From Mactromeris polynyma (Eukaryota > Mollusca > Bivalvia > Venerida > Mactridae): a stretch of DNA of 64,000 bases. The stretch spans positions 53,818,431 through 53,882,430 of the forward strand of contig JASFXZ010000002.1 of NCBI GenBank assembly GCA_032209605.1, in the 5' to 3' direction. This document shows, piece by piece, positions 12,886 through 63,300 of the stretch (position 1 is the stretch's first letter; every line of letters starts with the position of its first letter). Below the pieces are notes generated by a model, which was not told the origin of the DNA, ran no database searches, and saw only the letters and a list, made by a program, of their open reading frames with translations. A program made the position numbers and the translations under genes.

Positions 12886-14094
12886 AAGGGGTTGAGAAGG
12901 GGTCGTCTCGCATCATCCAATTCCAGATAACACCTTACGTCATGTGTAATGAAAAACATGCACCATAGCTAACCAGAAACACAAGTTATTTTTTTTCATG
13001 CAAGGATTTTATGTTATATTAGATTTTTTCCCGTTTGAATAAAATACATGAAGTGTTGTTGAAATATAAAAATATGACTACAACTTTACAAACTGAGATA
13101 ATTTTATACAAGTATTATTCATAAGTACATCGTATTGACTATAATACAATACGAGTAAAATGAAACTTGATATGAATGTATGAAACCAGACACTCTTTTT
13201 AATAGTAGGCAAATAAAATGGGTCGTTTTTATAAAATATATTGCACGTTGCATGTCGACAAACTACGGCATGGTAAAAAAACGTCGACCAACTAAACGCG
13301 CAGTGATTTTAAAACCAACCAGAAATAGAAATGCACGTGAAAAAGTCATGTAATAAACGTGAGTCACTCTGTTGCGTGAATTTGTGTCTGCTTTTTGCAG
13401 CCGGTCACATTATGACATGAAATTCAAAATGATGGTGTTTTTGGTAACTGATGATAAAATGTTCCGATGTAAATAAATACTATGAATATGTTTCATGTAA
13501 AAACGTACATTAAAACATATTCTTTACACAAGATAACATAGCTAGATATTTTATTACAATACAAATAATACTGAATTATAACCAGTAAGCAGCGTTGTTT
13601 CTGAAATCCGATGAATTTGTAGCTTTTCCAGAGAAATATTAATCAGACGACGTAAATTCAAATAATCTAAGTCGCGATGTGAACTATATTAATTACAAAC
13701 CCCGATCATATGCATCATAAGGGTGATGTTACTAAGCGCTTTATATAATAAAGAAGATAAATTGCAAACGAGTAAATTTATTTCACCGTATTTTGGTTAT
13801 ATTCCGTATAACTTTTCGATCAACACAGTTATTTCCATTGCAAATATAATCGTTAGAAATTTAGTTACAATAACATATTATCCTACTTTCTGCATTTCCC
13901 TGTAATATCGCGATTAGAAAATGAAAAAAAAAGAAAACAATGTAGACGTTTATAATGTTCCAAAGACGACAATTACTTTCAAATTATCGCGAAAAATGTA
14001 GTTGCAATTAAAAATCGCTTTCTTAAGACGAAAATACAATATTTCGTTAGATTTCTCAAGTTTATACAACGATCAACTGAAATAGGGGAGGAGG

Positions 14095-14290
14095 AGTTAT
14101 TGATTTCGGTCTCAGCAACCGGTCGCGAATCGAGATGGATCAATTACAAGAGGCCGGCAAGAAGGCGGAGCGATAAATATAGAGGCGTGTAATGATTTGC
14201 ATAACTCCTCCTATGTATTGTGAGAAGCAGAAGGGCTCGCAGCGGGGGAAACAATAACACACTAAGCGGCAGATTACATACATCATCAGA
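14095..14290 (+). promoter_or_regulatory. Candidate distal promoter or enhancer with octamer
   Basis: This GC-richer patch in AT-rich surroundings lies 1.1 kb upstream of the Meis start. It contains ccggtcgcgaatcg, a TATA-like gataaatatag at about 14171, and a perfect POU octamer ATTTGCAT at 14195-14202 (context taatgatttgcataact). A 13-codon ORF starts at 14135. The patch could be a core promoter for a spliced 5' UTR exon or an enhancer; neither can be proven from sequence. Confidence 0.35.
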
Positions 14291-14940
14291 ATGAAACTCA
14301 GTCACATTTCTTCGGTGTTTTATCATTCTGAAGGATAAGCACACAGATAGAGTTAATACACATTTGACATATCTGGCCAGTTTGAAGATTTAAACACTGT
14401 ATGTTTTCATTACACTTTGCAAGTCGCGTTTTGAATGAATAAAAAAACGAAAAGACACAAATCATCGCAAAGCATTCAGCTACGTTTAGATTTCTCACTA
14501 CGCTAGACGATGTTCAGGCATCATCCGTCATTGCAAAACTTAAGGTATTAAAATGTATTGAACATCATTTTGAAGACTGCACAACAAGTAGAAAATCAAA
14601 AAGTCGGTGAAAGACAAACAAATGGAATTGTTTCGGAGATGTTTAGAGATGTTTCATCAGCGATATCTTGTTATAGTTTTCTTTATTATACTCGCTAGCA
14701 AAAATGATAAGTGAGCTTAGAATTTTGCCAGCAGACACATGCTTATGTATTGTGTGCTGTTGTTTTGGTGCGATCATTTTTGACATTTACCGACACCAAG
14801 TTACAGGGAATCTTGAGAGTATATCAAAAGGCGATATATCATAACCGAAAATCATTTTTCTTATCTGCGAATTCCCCAAGTGTGGTCTGATTCGTATCCT
14901 ATACACAAAAATTGGAAACAGCCGTATTCGCCAGTCCTGT

Positions 14941-15312
14941 CGATAACCCAGTACGTAGCGCCTCATGTTTGGCGCAGTGGCCCGCCTATGAACGATATAT
15001 CTTATCCTGACAGCCCATTCGTTCGTTCAGTGTGCTGTATAGCGTAGAACGAAGCTTATGATTGACAGCTTTACTGGCTTGGTCCGATACAAGAGACAAC
15101 ATACTTGCTAAACTAGGATCGTGATGATAGTGTGTAGAAACGTTTACTAACATTGACAGTTTTGTATTTCTTTGACAGAATTCTTGGATTTGTTTATGCC
15201 ATCCGGATACGTACAGACGATAAACCAGGGTGTTTACAGTGGTTCGGACAGTACGGATTTAACGGGCTTGAATTCTTCATAGCCTTTGCCTTGGACTGCG
15301 TTAAACGGGTCC
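14941..15312 (+). promoter_or_regulatory. Proximal promoter/5' UTR of Meis with MEIS-site cluster
   Basis: The 310 bp before the start codon hold four TGACAG MEIS-type hexamers, all on the + strand: 15008-15013, 15063-15068, 15154-15159 and 15173-15178. The second is part of TGATTGACAG (15059-15068), the consensus composite PBX-MEIS/PREP site. Seen in sequence: the motifs and their spacing. Inferred: autoregulation by Meis-Pbx complexes. The last copy overlaps a possible 3' splice site (tttctttgacag), so one TGACAG may serve splicing instead. No clear TATA box was seen just upstream of the start codon. Confidence 0.6.
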
Positions 15313-51929
<36,617 letters not shown>

Positions 51930-53245
51930 GTGAGAGATATTATTTATATTTTCCAATAACAAAATAACATCACATGTCACTAATTAACCAATCAGACAGC
52001 TTAGGATGACATCACATGATATTGATTAACCAATCAGGCGTGTACATTACGTATCCTTAAGTCTAGCTATTCAGACATATTATGGTCATCAAGACAAGGT
52101 CTTGTAAATACTGATTTGTGGCATTTGTCTTCTCGGAAATATCCAAATGGTCAGTATTGTCCTCAGATTGGCGGTAATTTCCCCATGAACACGTAAATGA
52201 CCTAATATATAAATCAAACTAATATCTTATATTGTAACAAACATCTGTCTGCGGAATTGTTGTCAATGAAGACCAATGAAATTCTCTTGTTACTAAAACG
52301 TAAACAGTTATGACACAATATTGAGTATCTCTTAATATTTAAAGTAAATGCATCCTTTAAAGCATTACTTGAAGAAAGACAATATAGATGAAACGAAAGC
52401 ATTTGAACTGCGGTGATCAAATTACGCGAAATATAAAAATATAGAGACTTATACTGATTGTTACCAATTAGACAATTACTGAATTAGTGGATAAACGTTC
52501 AAGTAAAAAATGTCGACTTAATATGAAATTGCAAATTCAAAAAAACAAGAACAATGAAACAGCGTGCCTCCTGGCTCAGAATCACCTTTGTTACCGTAGG
52601 TTTAGAAAAGGGAGCTAGTTAATTGCTCAATGGGCTAACAAAGGTCCGAATATAATAAAAACCGACTAGATTGCTTCTGTTTTGAATAGTGCGGGAATCG
52701 ATTTGAGAATAAGTACAGGAAAAATTGGATTGATTTTCTGAATGTTCCTAATGAAATAGCATGTAATATGATACATGGTGTTTTAAGCGCTATTATTAAT
52801 TTATAATGTGCTGATGGTTTCCATAACGTACACGAACAAACTTCACTCAATTGACAGATTAAATTGTATTATGCGTCAATGCGAGACCCTTTTTAAATTT
52901 TCAACAATTCAGTCCCAAGTCATTAAAACTAGAACGTATTAATCATGTAGCAGTAATTAAGCATTTTTGCCATGTGAATAATTCTGGAGCCTCAAAAATG
53001 AGTTCTCTATACAAGGTTATTCAGTGTGGTACAAAGGAAAAATAAACGCATTGTTTCCAATCACCGAGCTCTATGTTTACTTATTCATTGTACGAATTCA
53101 GTTCCATGCGACATAGTTAACTTGATAATTGTAAGAGTGTAGAACTAAGCGTTTTGCATTTTGTCAGTTGTTTGTTGATCGAAGCAAGAAAGGGGTGCAC
53201 ATAGCTTGAACAAAATGAAGTGGGAGCTGATAGTATTTAGGGGTG

Positions 53246-53431
53246 TACAGTAAACTTCAATAATGTGACCACCCTTGGGACCCTTGAAAGCTAGTCTTTC
53301 TATTGAGGTGGTCTTAATATTGACTTTGAAGTTGAATAAAGAGCAAAGTAATGAAAATGGACTTGAAAATTGTGTTCTTTATTGGGAGGTGGTCTTATTA
53401 TCGAGATGTTCTTACGTGAGGTTTTACTGTA
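53246..53431. mobile_element. Non-autonomous DNA element with TACAGTAAA terminal repeats
   Basis: The left end tacagtaaacttca and right end tgaggttttactgta are inverted repeats of about 14 bp. Inside, ggtggtct occurs twice. The 186-bp length and lack of coding fit a MITE. A truncated relative lies at 36443-36614. Confidence 0.65.
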
Positions 53432-56400
53432 AATGAATATATGCACGGTACTGATATAGTGCTGCTTTTCTGCATGATTTTATCATTATTTTTCAATCCC
53501 GTAGTTTGCTGTCAACTGTCACCATTATTGAAGGTCAAATCATACTCGTATCCTGCATAGGCACTTACGCAAATACAATACCAGATTTTTTGCTCTATAG
53601 TCTATAAATGGCATTATTTTTTCATAACTCATACTGGTGATGTGTAATGTTGCTGTGAAATGAAAATGTATGTTCTCTAGTATACACTGAACTTAGATAG
53701 TAAGACTATGAATGGACTTTTAGAAAATGTATTTCGGTCTGGATTTGTTAATATAAATGACTGGTATGGATCTATAAAGTAATAGAGATTGCAAGCTGCT
53801 TCATTGATACAATGATTGAATTCGTTCCATAATAACAAGAGGCGGAGATGATAAAAGAAACAAAAGTAAATGTATTCACCCCAAAGGACATTTATTCATC
53901 TTTAAAAGTGTGTTTGATGGAAAATGAAATTTCGTCAATTTAGTAATGAAATTTTCTTCAATATGATTACACTCAAAAGCATCCATTTAATATAAACCAT
54001 AACAAAAGATGATATTTTTGTTATACTTAACAAGATCACTTCAACTAATTTCATCTATTTAGTAATTCTGTTTGAAGTATAAATTTAATCTGTCTGTATA
54101 TGGATTGCATACAATAGATCATGCATCGCCACCCAAGTAGATAATGCTTCACATTTTTATGAACTTAATGTAGAAAACAAGACAAAGTCTAGAAATTGAA
54201 ATCATAGATTTTATACATAATAGAGTATACAATTGTAATCTAATTACCACCACAAAATGTCAACAAATTTGTGCATGATTGGCAACAAATAATATTTCCA
54301 TTATGAGTCAGAAACGATTATAAAGTTAGAACACTTAAAAGGCTTGTAGGTTAAATTATATTATGCATACAATATTGCCATGAAAGTTTATTATATATAC
54401 CCAGCATGGTTAAGGCAACAAAATTTCATTATGAATTACCTCCCTTTAAGGTTTTGAAAAGCTTGGTTGGTTAAGTTTGCAGTCATTTTCTCTTTGATAA
54501 ATATTGATGAATTAAATAATAAAGCTATATCATTCCCTACAGACGTCGAGAAGATGAATCGATGTAATAATAATGATTATTAATTATTAATAACTATAAA
54601 GAGGGGTTGTACATGTACATGTAATTATTTATGCATGTACTTAAACTTGAGCGCTTACCTTAATATGCATCTAATACTTAAGATAAGTGTGAGTAAATAA
54701 AGGTCGAGCAAGGTAAGAGGTCATGAATGATCATTGACCAATAAACAAACAGTATAAGATACATTAAGAAAACTTACCGTTTACTCAAGGCTTCCTGATA
54801 TCTGCATTTATATCCACCACAAGTCACATACATTAAGCTCTCTACCTAGAAGACAAGGAATGTAAACAAAGCAGTGTTCTTGAAAAAAGTGAGGCCATGA
54901 AAAGTTTTCTGTAGCGTTCAACAACATTTTGTACGCTGATTGTTGTAACGAGCCGTGCGCAGCCTTTGCATGTATTGTGGTAACATGCTTTCACTTTGAT
55001 GTGAATAACGATCAGAAAACATCTATGTCTGCTGTAGACATCAATACGAGATTTAAATTTAGTTTAAATTAACCATTCAGTACGTTGTTTATAGAAATTA
55101 TTAGGTTAATATCCACTTGTCAGCCATGTTTAATTTACACAACAAGTGGAATCCATCTGAAGGAGAGATAATCTAGACCATTAGAGTTAGTCTTCTACAT
55201 TTGATCAATGACCATATCAGTGGAAATGTGACGATATGTCATGACTTTGCAACTAGGTCAGATATTTCTGCTTATATTAACAACTACAGCTTCGGTAATT
55301 GTGCAATTTTGGTTTACGAAATGGGCGCTTTTAAAAAAATTGATAAGCGTTAAAATGAACAATTTATACAATTTTCTCCTTTTAAAACAAAAAAGTGTAG
55401 TGGTCCGAAATAGAATTTGGAAGATTCCACTTATGAAAACGTAGCAGGGGGTATACATGGGTTAAATCATGGTAAACACAGCCAAAACTGTGAGGAGGTA
55501 CAGATTTCAAATTTTGACCCAGTTTTAAATCAACATTGAGGCAAGACCAATTGTAGAGGATTTTATCATCAAACAAACAATCCCATAAGGCCTTGCTCTA
55601 TTGCATAGCTTGCACCATCAACTGGAACAATTTACACAATGATAGTAAAGCTTGAACTTAGGTGATTCGCCTAGCAACTTTCGATGAGATTGAAAAGAAT
55701 CTCTCAGGACTTTAATACCCCTGGTAAAGTAAGATAGCACTGTGATTACAAAACAATTTCAATGATAAGCAGTCCACGATACTTCATATTAAAACATTTG
55801 GCATATGTTCCCGACCAATAGCTTTCCAAAGCTATCTAAAGATAAGATTGTACATTCCGCAGCAAATTTCGCTTGCAGTTCTGAATTTTCACATTCTCAA
55901 TGTTTTTTATGCAGGTTTTTATTTGTCTATTGGCGTTTATTCAGCCTATGACATTTTCATTACGTTGATTAGTTTAACGTACTATTGTTATTCCGGGTCT
56001 TATTTTAAATAATAGTATTTACCTTAAATGTTCCCCATTGTCATGAAATGGCTACACAATAATAATGCCAGTTAAGACATAAATAGGTTACACATTACTG
56101 ATGTGGCACCTAATCTCGTGTTATGATAATATGGTGATTGAATTTATGAATAAAACAAGCTGGCTGTGATATGAGACGAAACATAAATACCCCACCTCCC
56201 CAATCATACAGTGGGATATTATCAGTCTGAATTTTACCATTGCATGCTTTTATAATGGATCAAGCAGTGCCCCCTTTCATAGAAGCCCAGTGATCCCAAC
56301 CCTATATGCTAAATAGCCTATTGTCAAATTTTGAAGTATCATCACCATTCAGAAATGAACAATCGGCTCAGCCATTTTATGCCTTTTTTGATGGAACAAT

Positions 56401-58495
56401 CCTTCACAAAGCTGAAAACCAGATGTCGGAGGAGAGATAATTCAACAAAGCAAAATGCCCCCAAAATTCATTCCCCACTTACACATATCCACCAGAGTCG
56501 TTTAGTAAGCTTTTCAATGGAGAACCAGTCTTTGTATAAATGGAGTATTTTTCAATTTCTGTAAAAGCAATTTAAAGCTAAATGCATTATTTTACTCGGG
56601 GAGGGGATTTCATTATTTCAACAAAACATTTCGCGGATCGTTTTGTACGAATCTCAGATGCACATAATTGCTAATGGTATGGGTCTTGAACCGAATTAAA
56701 TCCCGGCTTTGTTGGTTGATTCAATCAAACAGTATAAAGACGCATGTTGAATAACTTATAAATAAATAATTGTAAAGAGTAGAATAATATTTATTCAACT
56801 TATAAAAATGGTTTATGCATGAGCCTGAACTAAATACATACTTTTAAAAAGATTAGGCGAAAAATTCGCTCAAAAAGTGACATGGCACGCTATAATTATT
56901 ATGAAACAGATACTGGTATTTATTTAACTTTGAAGTAAGATAATTTTAATATCGGGAGTCGCTAGTCCATTAAAGGGCGTTACAGATAATAAGGAGCGAT
57001 ATCCCGGGGATCTAACATATCAATACAAGAATGAGATTTCGAATTAGCGATGTTTACACTACCTTCCAACAGCAAAATCAACGGCTTTACAAATGCATTA
57101 AACTTTAAATGACATCAAAACAAACTAAAGCAGGCTGTTTTCTTTTAAAAATATAGAATTCATCCGTAGATAAGGAAATTCATATGTTTTCTTTGTGTAA
57201 GAAATATGTTATTGAAGTTTCGTAGGTCTCCAGGAACTGAAACTGAACGAGGCATTTGTGTTTACCAGTTCATCCGTGAGTCGGTTATTTGTTAAATATA
57301 CATTTACCTCTTGCGTATAATTCTCTCAGAGGTTTATATTTAAAACAAAAAAAATGTTAATTGAACCAGGGGGTAAGTTGCAAGTTGGTCAAGTTGAATG
57401 TGTTACCATCTTATCTGAAACAGAAACACAGGCGTAAATAAAACAGTATGCTTCTTCTTATGAATCCATTTAGGATGATTTTGCTCTAAAAACCCTAAAA
57501 TCTGCCACATCTGAAATGAAATTTCGAAATCCTTGAGGTCTGACAGTTTTATGTCAGGAAGATGTTAGCGTACTTAATACTGATACAATTATTAAAAAAT
57601 CAACATAGCAGTCAAACAGTTAATGCTAAACCAATTTCAACTCGCTGGAATTTTTCAACACGCCCACTTAAATGCTATGGTGATAAAAAGGTATATTTGA
57701 ATAGATTCTAAGCTGAACATTTTTCATACTAATGGTATAGTATTTATAAGCCTTAGTGTGACCCGTGACCTCTTTGTAGGCAATTAATGATTTAACCTCC
57801 TATTATGGACGGGACTTAAAACACATTTAAAAAAACACTTCAACACAGCAATGAACAGAGATTCTGGAGATAAATAAACATTGGTGAAAAAAAAGAGTAC
57901 AAAAGAATATTAATTAAACTAATGATATTGATTAATTTACATAGACCACATGATTGTAATATATGCTAGTAGGACTAAGTGAAATATTTCCAGAATACCG
58001 GTCGTCAGAAAGCCTCATAAATGAAACTGAAAGCAAAAAAGTTTGACAAGTCTAATATAATTAATTTAGCAATGCACTTATGATCAGGCATGTTTAGCAG
58101 GGGTGGCTCATGTGGTTTTAGATCTGTCTACATGACAGTTAAGGCACACTTCCATTACTTTTAGCCAAGCATCAAGCACACAAGTTGTTGGCAGTTAAGT
58201 GAACTATAAAAATCCTATTAAATCAAGTTACATTTAGCATTAATTTTAATTGCTAATCGGTATTCTATTTGCTCAACTACTGACTGTATGTATTTATAAT
58301 GACAAGATAAATCTGGATCAAATATTTTTCTCATATTTATCAAATGCATTTCATGGTCTATGAAAACATTGTCTGTGGTCATGGGCCATTACTAAATGAT
58401 GTTTCAGTTCAGGATATACATGTATGTACGTTGGTTCACAAGACTGTACTGGTTAATATCCTAATTTAGTATTTTCAACAATGATATTCAGATAA

Positions 58496-58693
58496 CTACG
58501 GTGGCATAGAGGTGACATGTAGGATCTTTTAAATTTCACGAAAGGGTTTGCGTGGTCATGTGGAAGGTCTTGTGCGCTCACACGAAAGGTTTTGCATGCT
58601 CACACATAAGTTTTTGTATGGTCACACGAAAGGTTTGGTCTTGCATGCTCACGTGAAATAAAAATTCCACATGTCACCTCTATGTCGCCGTAG
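58496..58693. mobile_element. MITE with about 42-bp TIRs and internal 22-bp repeats
   Basis: The left arm ctacggtggcatagaggtga (continuing to about 58540) is the inverted repeat of the right arm, which ends tcacctctatgtcgccgtag at 58693; most positions match over about 42 bp. The core (about 58540-58650) is itself a tandem array of 22-bp units of the form tcacacgaaaggttttgcatgc, one expanded to 27 bp. No coding capacity. A target duplication was not clear. Confidence 0.8.
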
Positions 58694-60366
58694 ATTACAA
58701 TGGCACGATGAAATAATGTTTTGACCAAAAGCTTTAAATGTCCTGCCTTGGATTTTATGCTCTCAAAAAAAGCCGTGATTTGAAAAAAATGTGCCTTTGT
58801 ATGAAACATAGGCGAGAGTTAGATACCAAACTGTCATTGTCACTTGATTCCGGCGAAGAAATGGTTACCATAGTTCTGCACCCAATCCCCGATTTCCAAG
58901 AACCTGCAACTGTCATGGTTACGTCTCCTGCAGTAGACACAAGTATATAGTAGACTAGTTTTAGGTAAAGTCATAAATTTTAGACAATTGTTAGAAAACC
59001 CATTCCATAAGTTAATGTCTGATAGTAAATTGGAAGCACTTCAAAAAGCTGTTGGGGAAAATATGGTTGATAATTATAATGATTGTAATGGTGTAAGATT
59101 TCCTATGGTTATGCTTACCACTGTGTGAAAATGCACAAAAATATATTTATAACTCACATAAAGTATTTCGGGTTATGGAAGTGACAGAAATGGATAAAGT
59201 ATATTTCCTTGCCTCCCCCATTGACTCATTATTTCAGATTGCATTATAACATTATTTCTAAGAGTGTTAGGAAAATGTCAGATGAAATTCTCTATGGTAA
59301 TATAGTGAACAGTGCTGCAATACATATTATATTACTTAACACCATTAAACTGGAAATGGGTAGGCATTTAGGAAGCTGTCAAAAGCTTCATACATCTCAT
59401 AAATTTAACCTGTCAGAAATCTCATTTTTTCTAACCATTTGGCTCCATTAAGAGACTGAGAATTGAAGAACAAGGGACATAACCCACTTTAAAAAGTGCT
59501 AATCTCATTTTATGCTAATAATAATTTGGTTAATGTAACATGAAGAAAGGTATGTTATTCTTATAGCAATAATGAGTTCTATGAGCTAATTCTAATTAAT
59601 TAAATGTCATTTTTCACAGAAATAAATCTAAAAAAAATAGGATTACATTTGGGAATGTTTTATTTTCAAGATGTCTATAACTCTTTGTTTCCAAATGACA
59701 ATGACTTTCTGCACTTATTAATTTCCTGTCATGAATGTTTATTTAGAATATTTCATTGCATTGCTACCTTGAAAATCGAATTCACAGCAAAAGTTGAAAA
59801 TGAGATCCAGTTTATTATGTGTGCCCTCCCAATCTCTAATTATCAGCCATTTTCTGATTTCTAGTAGGTCGTGACCTACGGAAGTGGTGTCCATTACAGT
59901 TTAATGACCAACAAGAACCCTAGGTATTCACATCCAGGCAGGGGGTCAGTAGGGGTAGCCCCACAAAAATTGATTATAAACAGTCAGGGGTCAATTAACC
60001 CTTTTCTCATCTGTAATCAACAAAACCAATTCTTGCAGAGTCAATTTTCTTGCACAAATTCATTTATACCTCAATTGTTGTTCATTAACCCCAATTATTG
60101 ACAGATTTATTAATTAGGAAAAGAATTATTGCCCTCAGTAAAAAAATGGGGCAATGTGCAAAAATTGTATCAATTTTCCTGCAAAGTGGTCTCATGTACC
60201 TTATTATCAACATTAAAAAAAGTTTCACTCTCCCCATATTTTCATTCTGTGGAAAAAGTCATTTGATAAATCGGACTAATTGTTAGCATGTATAAATTTT
60301 GATCAGACATTCTATAGCATTGTGTGACTTTACACAAAATGTGATATTATTTCACATGCAAGGCAA

Positions 60367-60378
60367 GGGGGGGGGGGG
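60367..60378 (+). repeat. G12 homopolymer
   Basis: Twelve consecutive G in an AT-rich intron. A candidate site for slippage or assembly error. Confidence 0.9.
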
Positions 60379-63300
60379 TAGCCATAGATACAACACTAAT
60401 ATGTCATACATTCGTATCAATGTTCTTTTGTATTTATTATAAAGAATGAATTAATGAATTTACATTTGCTTGACAACTAATTTGCAGCAGAAATTAAGCA
60501 ACTCCTATTTGACTGTCTGATTGTTTCAAATTTCTGAATATGTCCTTCATCATTGTTGATGAATATTTTGAGCAAATAAATCTTAAATTAACAAGTGTAT
60601 GATTCATATATGTATCCTGCATAAAAAAAATTAAGATAAAAATTTAAGATAATGGCATTCATAACTTATTAATTAACAATTATTGACTTAAACATGGAAA
60701 CAACTCATGCATTGGAGTATGTCAACAAATCATGTATAAAGGTAATGATCAATTAGTAAAATTTTAATTAACATGTTTAAACAATAATTCAAATTTCATG
60801 GGTTGTTTGAATAATTTTATAATTATCTTCAAGCAGATCCAATACTTAGTTCATATTCAAAATGAAAATAATATCCCTGTCTAAAATTAGTAACAAAATA
60901 CCTCAGAAGCCTAATACAAGTAGGTAGCTGTCCAATGGCTTCTGTGAAATGATACATTTGGCCGTATGACTCACTGGAGGGTGTTTCTTGTGATAATATT
61001 ATTGTTTCTTGAAATATATAAGGTTTCTGAAGTTGGCATAATTAATTTTATAGATAAAGGATAAGAGAAGCATATATTTCATGCTGTAACAAGCGGGTTT
61101 TTATTAGATTGATAAATGAGAAAACATGCGTTAAGTACTGGGGAACCAGACAATTTGATAAGTGGGGACCAGTCGGCTGATAAGCAATGTCTCAAAATGA
61201 TGAGGAATTCCTTGTGGCTCATTAATTTTCTTTTTGAACCTAATGGTGGATGGTCTAGTTTTTTGCAAGCAATTGCTTTTTATTATTAAGATTAAACTTT
61301 TAAATCATAGGAAGCGTTTTATGTTTCTTTCTTGCACAGAAGTTATCAACACTTTACTGGCAGGTTTGGTGAAGCATAATACACAGTATCCTTTAAATTC
61401 TAAGCATAGATGGGATTTCCATCATGATAAAAAAATATGATTTTGGTATTGATGTAACTATAATGTCTGATTAGAATACATATTCTGTACCTCCAAAATG
61501 CCAGAAAACAGTAACGGCTCTGTAACATATGATTATATGACCTTTAACTAGTAAGTTCCACATTTTTGTACAAGCGTTCAAACTATCAGTTTTGTGATAT
61601 TTTAGACCCAAAAAAAGTACTTGATGCTACAACTCGGATACTGGAAGTTGTCAGTCTTCCATTTAGAATTTTTGCATCGTTATTTGCCGATTGTTTAACG
61701 AGATAAACGCAGGCATTGAAACACCAGTTTTACATTTACCCAATTTTTGAATCAGTGAAAAAAAAACAGAAACAAAGAAACCTCATAAAAATGAAACATT
61801 CACAATAAATTCAGTTTAGCTGAAATATTTAGTGTCACTCTGGGCCGAGCAATAAAACTGTCAAAATTTTCTAAAAACTAGTTTACGTGAAAGTAATTAA
61901 GTTAAAATTTATGTAAAAAATATTATGCAACAAAAGCATTTTCAATTGTTTCCTTATACAAAGTGGTATAATTAATGCAGAAGTAATTGGATAAAAAGTA
62001 TAAGTTAATTATCTGTCCTACTGAAAACCAGTCTATGTGAATGAATGGTTTATTGTATTACGTGGACAAAAAAATGAAATAATGCAAATCATCTCACATA
62101 AAAGTATTACAATACATCATATTTACGATTGTTAGAACTACTCCCAGTCCACGGCGTATTTATTACCAGACTACTTATAAAGATAAAATCAATTTTTAAA
62201 TAAATACTTTATTAAGTACCGATATAATTTAAATCAAGAAAATCCGTGGCTTTTTAAATCAAGAAAATCCGTGATGGCTTTGTTCGAGCCACATAGATTT
62301 TAATATGTATGAATGCGTATTAATTACTTTGCTAGATTTTAAGATAGTTAACTTATTCATAACTAATTGAAACTCATCATAAGCCACAACCACCTAACCT
62401 TCGTGTTACCGTTAGTGAAATACACATTATCAGCCTTTTTTAACTTTTTTCTATATTGGTAATGTGATACATAATTAAATTTTTTGAAGTGTCTTTTTGA
62501 TGACAGACACAAGTTCTGTATTAAATTCTAACAGAGATTGTCTGATAACTTTGAATAAGTCTTTGCTATAACTGTTCTCCCATTCTTTTGGACAATATTG
62601 AAAATAAGATGGACGGAATTACCTTACTATATTTGAAAATCTATATTACAATTATCCAAATTCAAAAATGATTATTTAATAATTTTTTTAAAATGATAAA
62701 TATCGACCTTGTATAAAAATATCCCAATTTAGAAATAATCTGGAAAAAAACTTTCAACTGTATTAGCCCTATAACATTTCCTCAGCTTAAGTTTGAAAAA
62801 AAAGCAAGTCTATTAAAAAAAGGCGTAATTAAAAGTTAATTAACCATTATTAAGACAGAAATACGTTCATTTTTTCTTTATGATTTTGTTCACAAATGTA
62901 ATTTCTCCTGTGATATTTAAATAAAATAATTAAGTTATATTAAATTTGCACATATCAATATCGTAATCACTCGTTAATTGAATATTGCAAATTTCTGCAA
63001 AATTGTGTCTTGCAAAAGATGGGAAAAATACAACATTGGGAGCGATTTAGTCGATTAGCAAGGACTCCACTAATGTGTGTGTTCCATTTTAATGGGAGTT
63101 GTGTTCATATAAATCAGGATAGTAAGCAAATTTTGAGTTAGTGACATCTAAATCTGCCACGCATGGCAGTTTCGAGCTCATAACATGTTGACGCGTTGAG
63201 GTAAATTGTTTTTCATTATCCTCCAGAGTGCTTAATTGCAAGTTATTTACCGGAGTTCCCTTATACTTGGTGTAATAGTGCAGAATATATTATTGAATTA

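Noticed and set aside
58738..58950. 70-codon ORF ending in a Val/Thr/Pro-rich stretch, considered as an extra Meis exon
   Set aside because: No similarity to any Meis linker and it runs directly to a TAG. It follows a MITE and both strands are open, suggesting repeat-derived sequence.
59866..59877. AGGTCGTGACCT, near the palindromic thyroid-hormone response element
   Set aside because: One mismatch and no supporting cluster; a single 12-mer could be chance.
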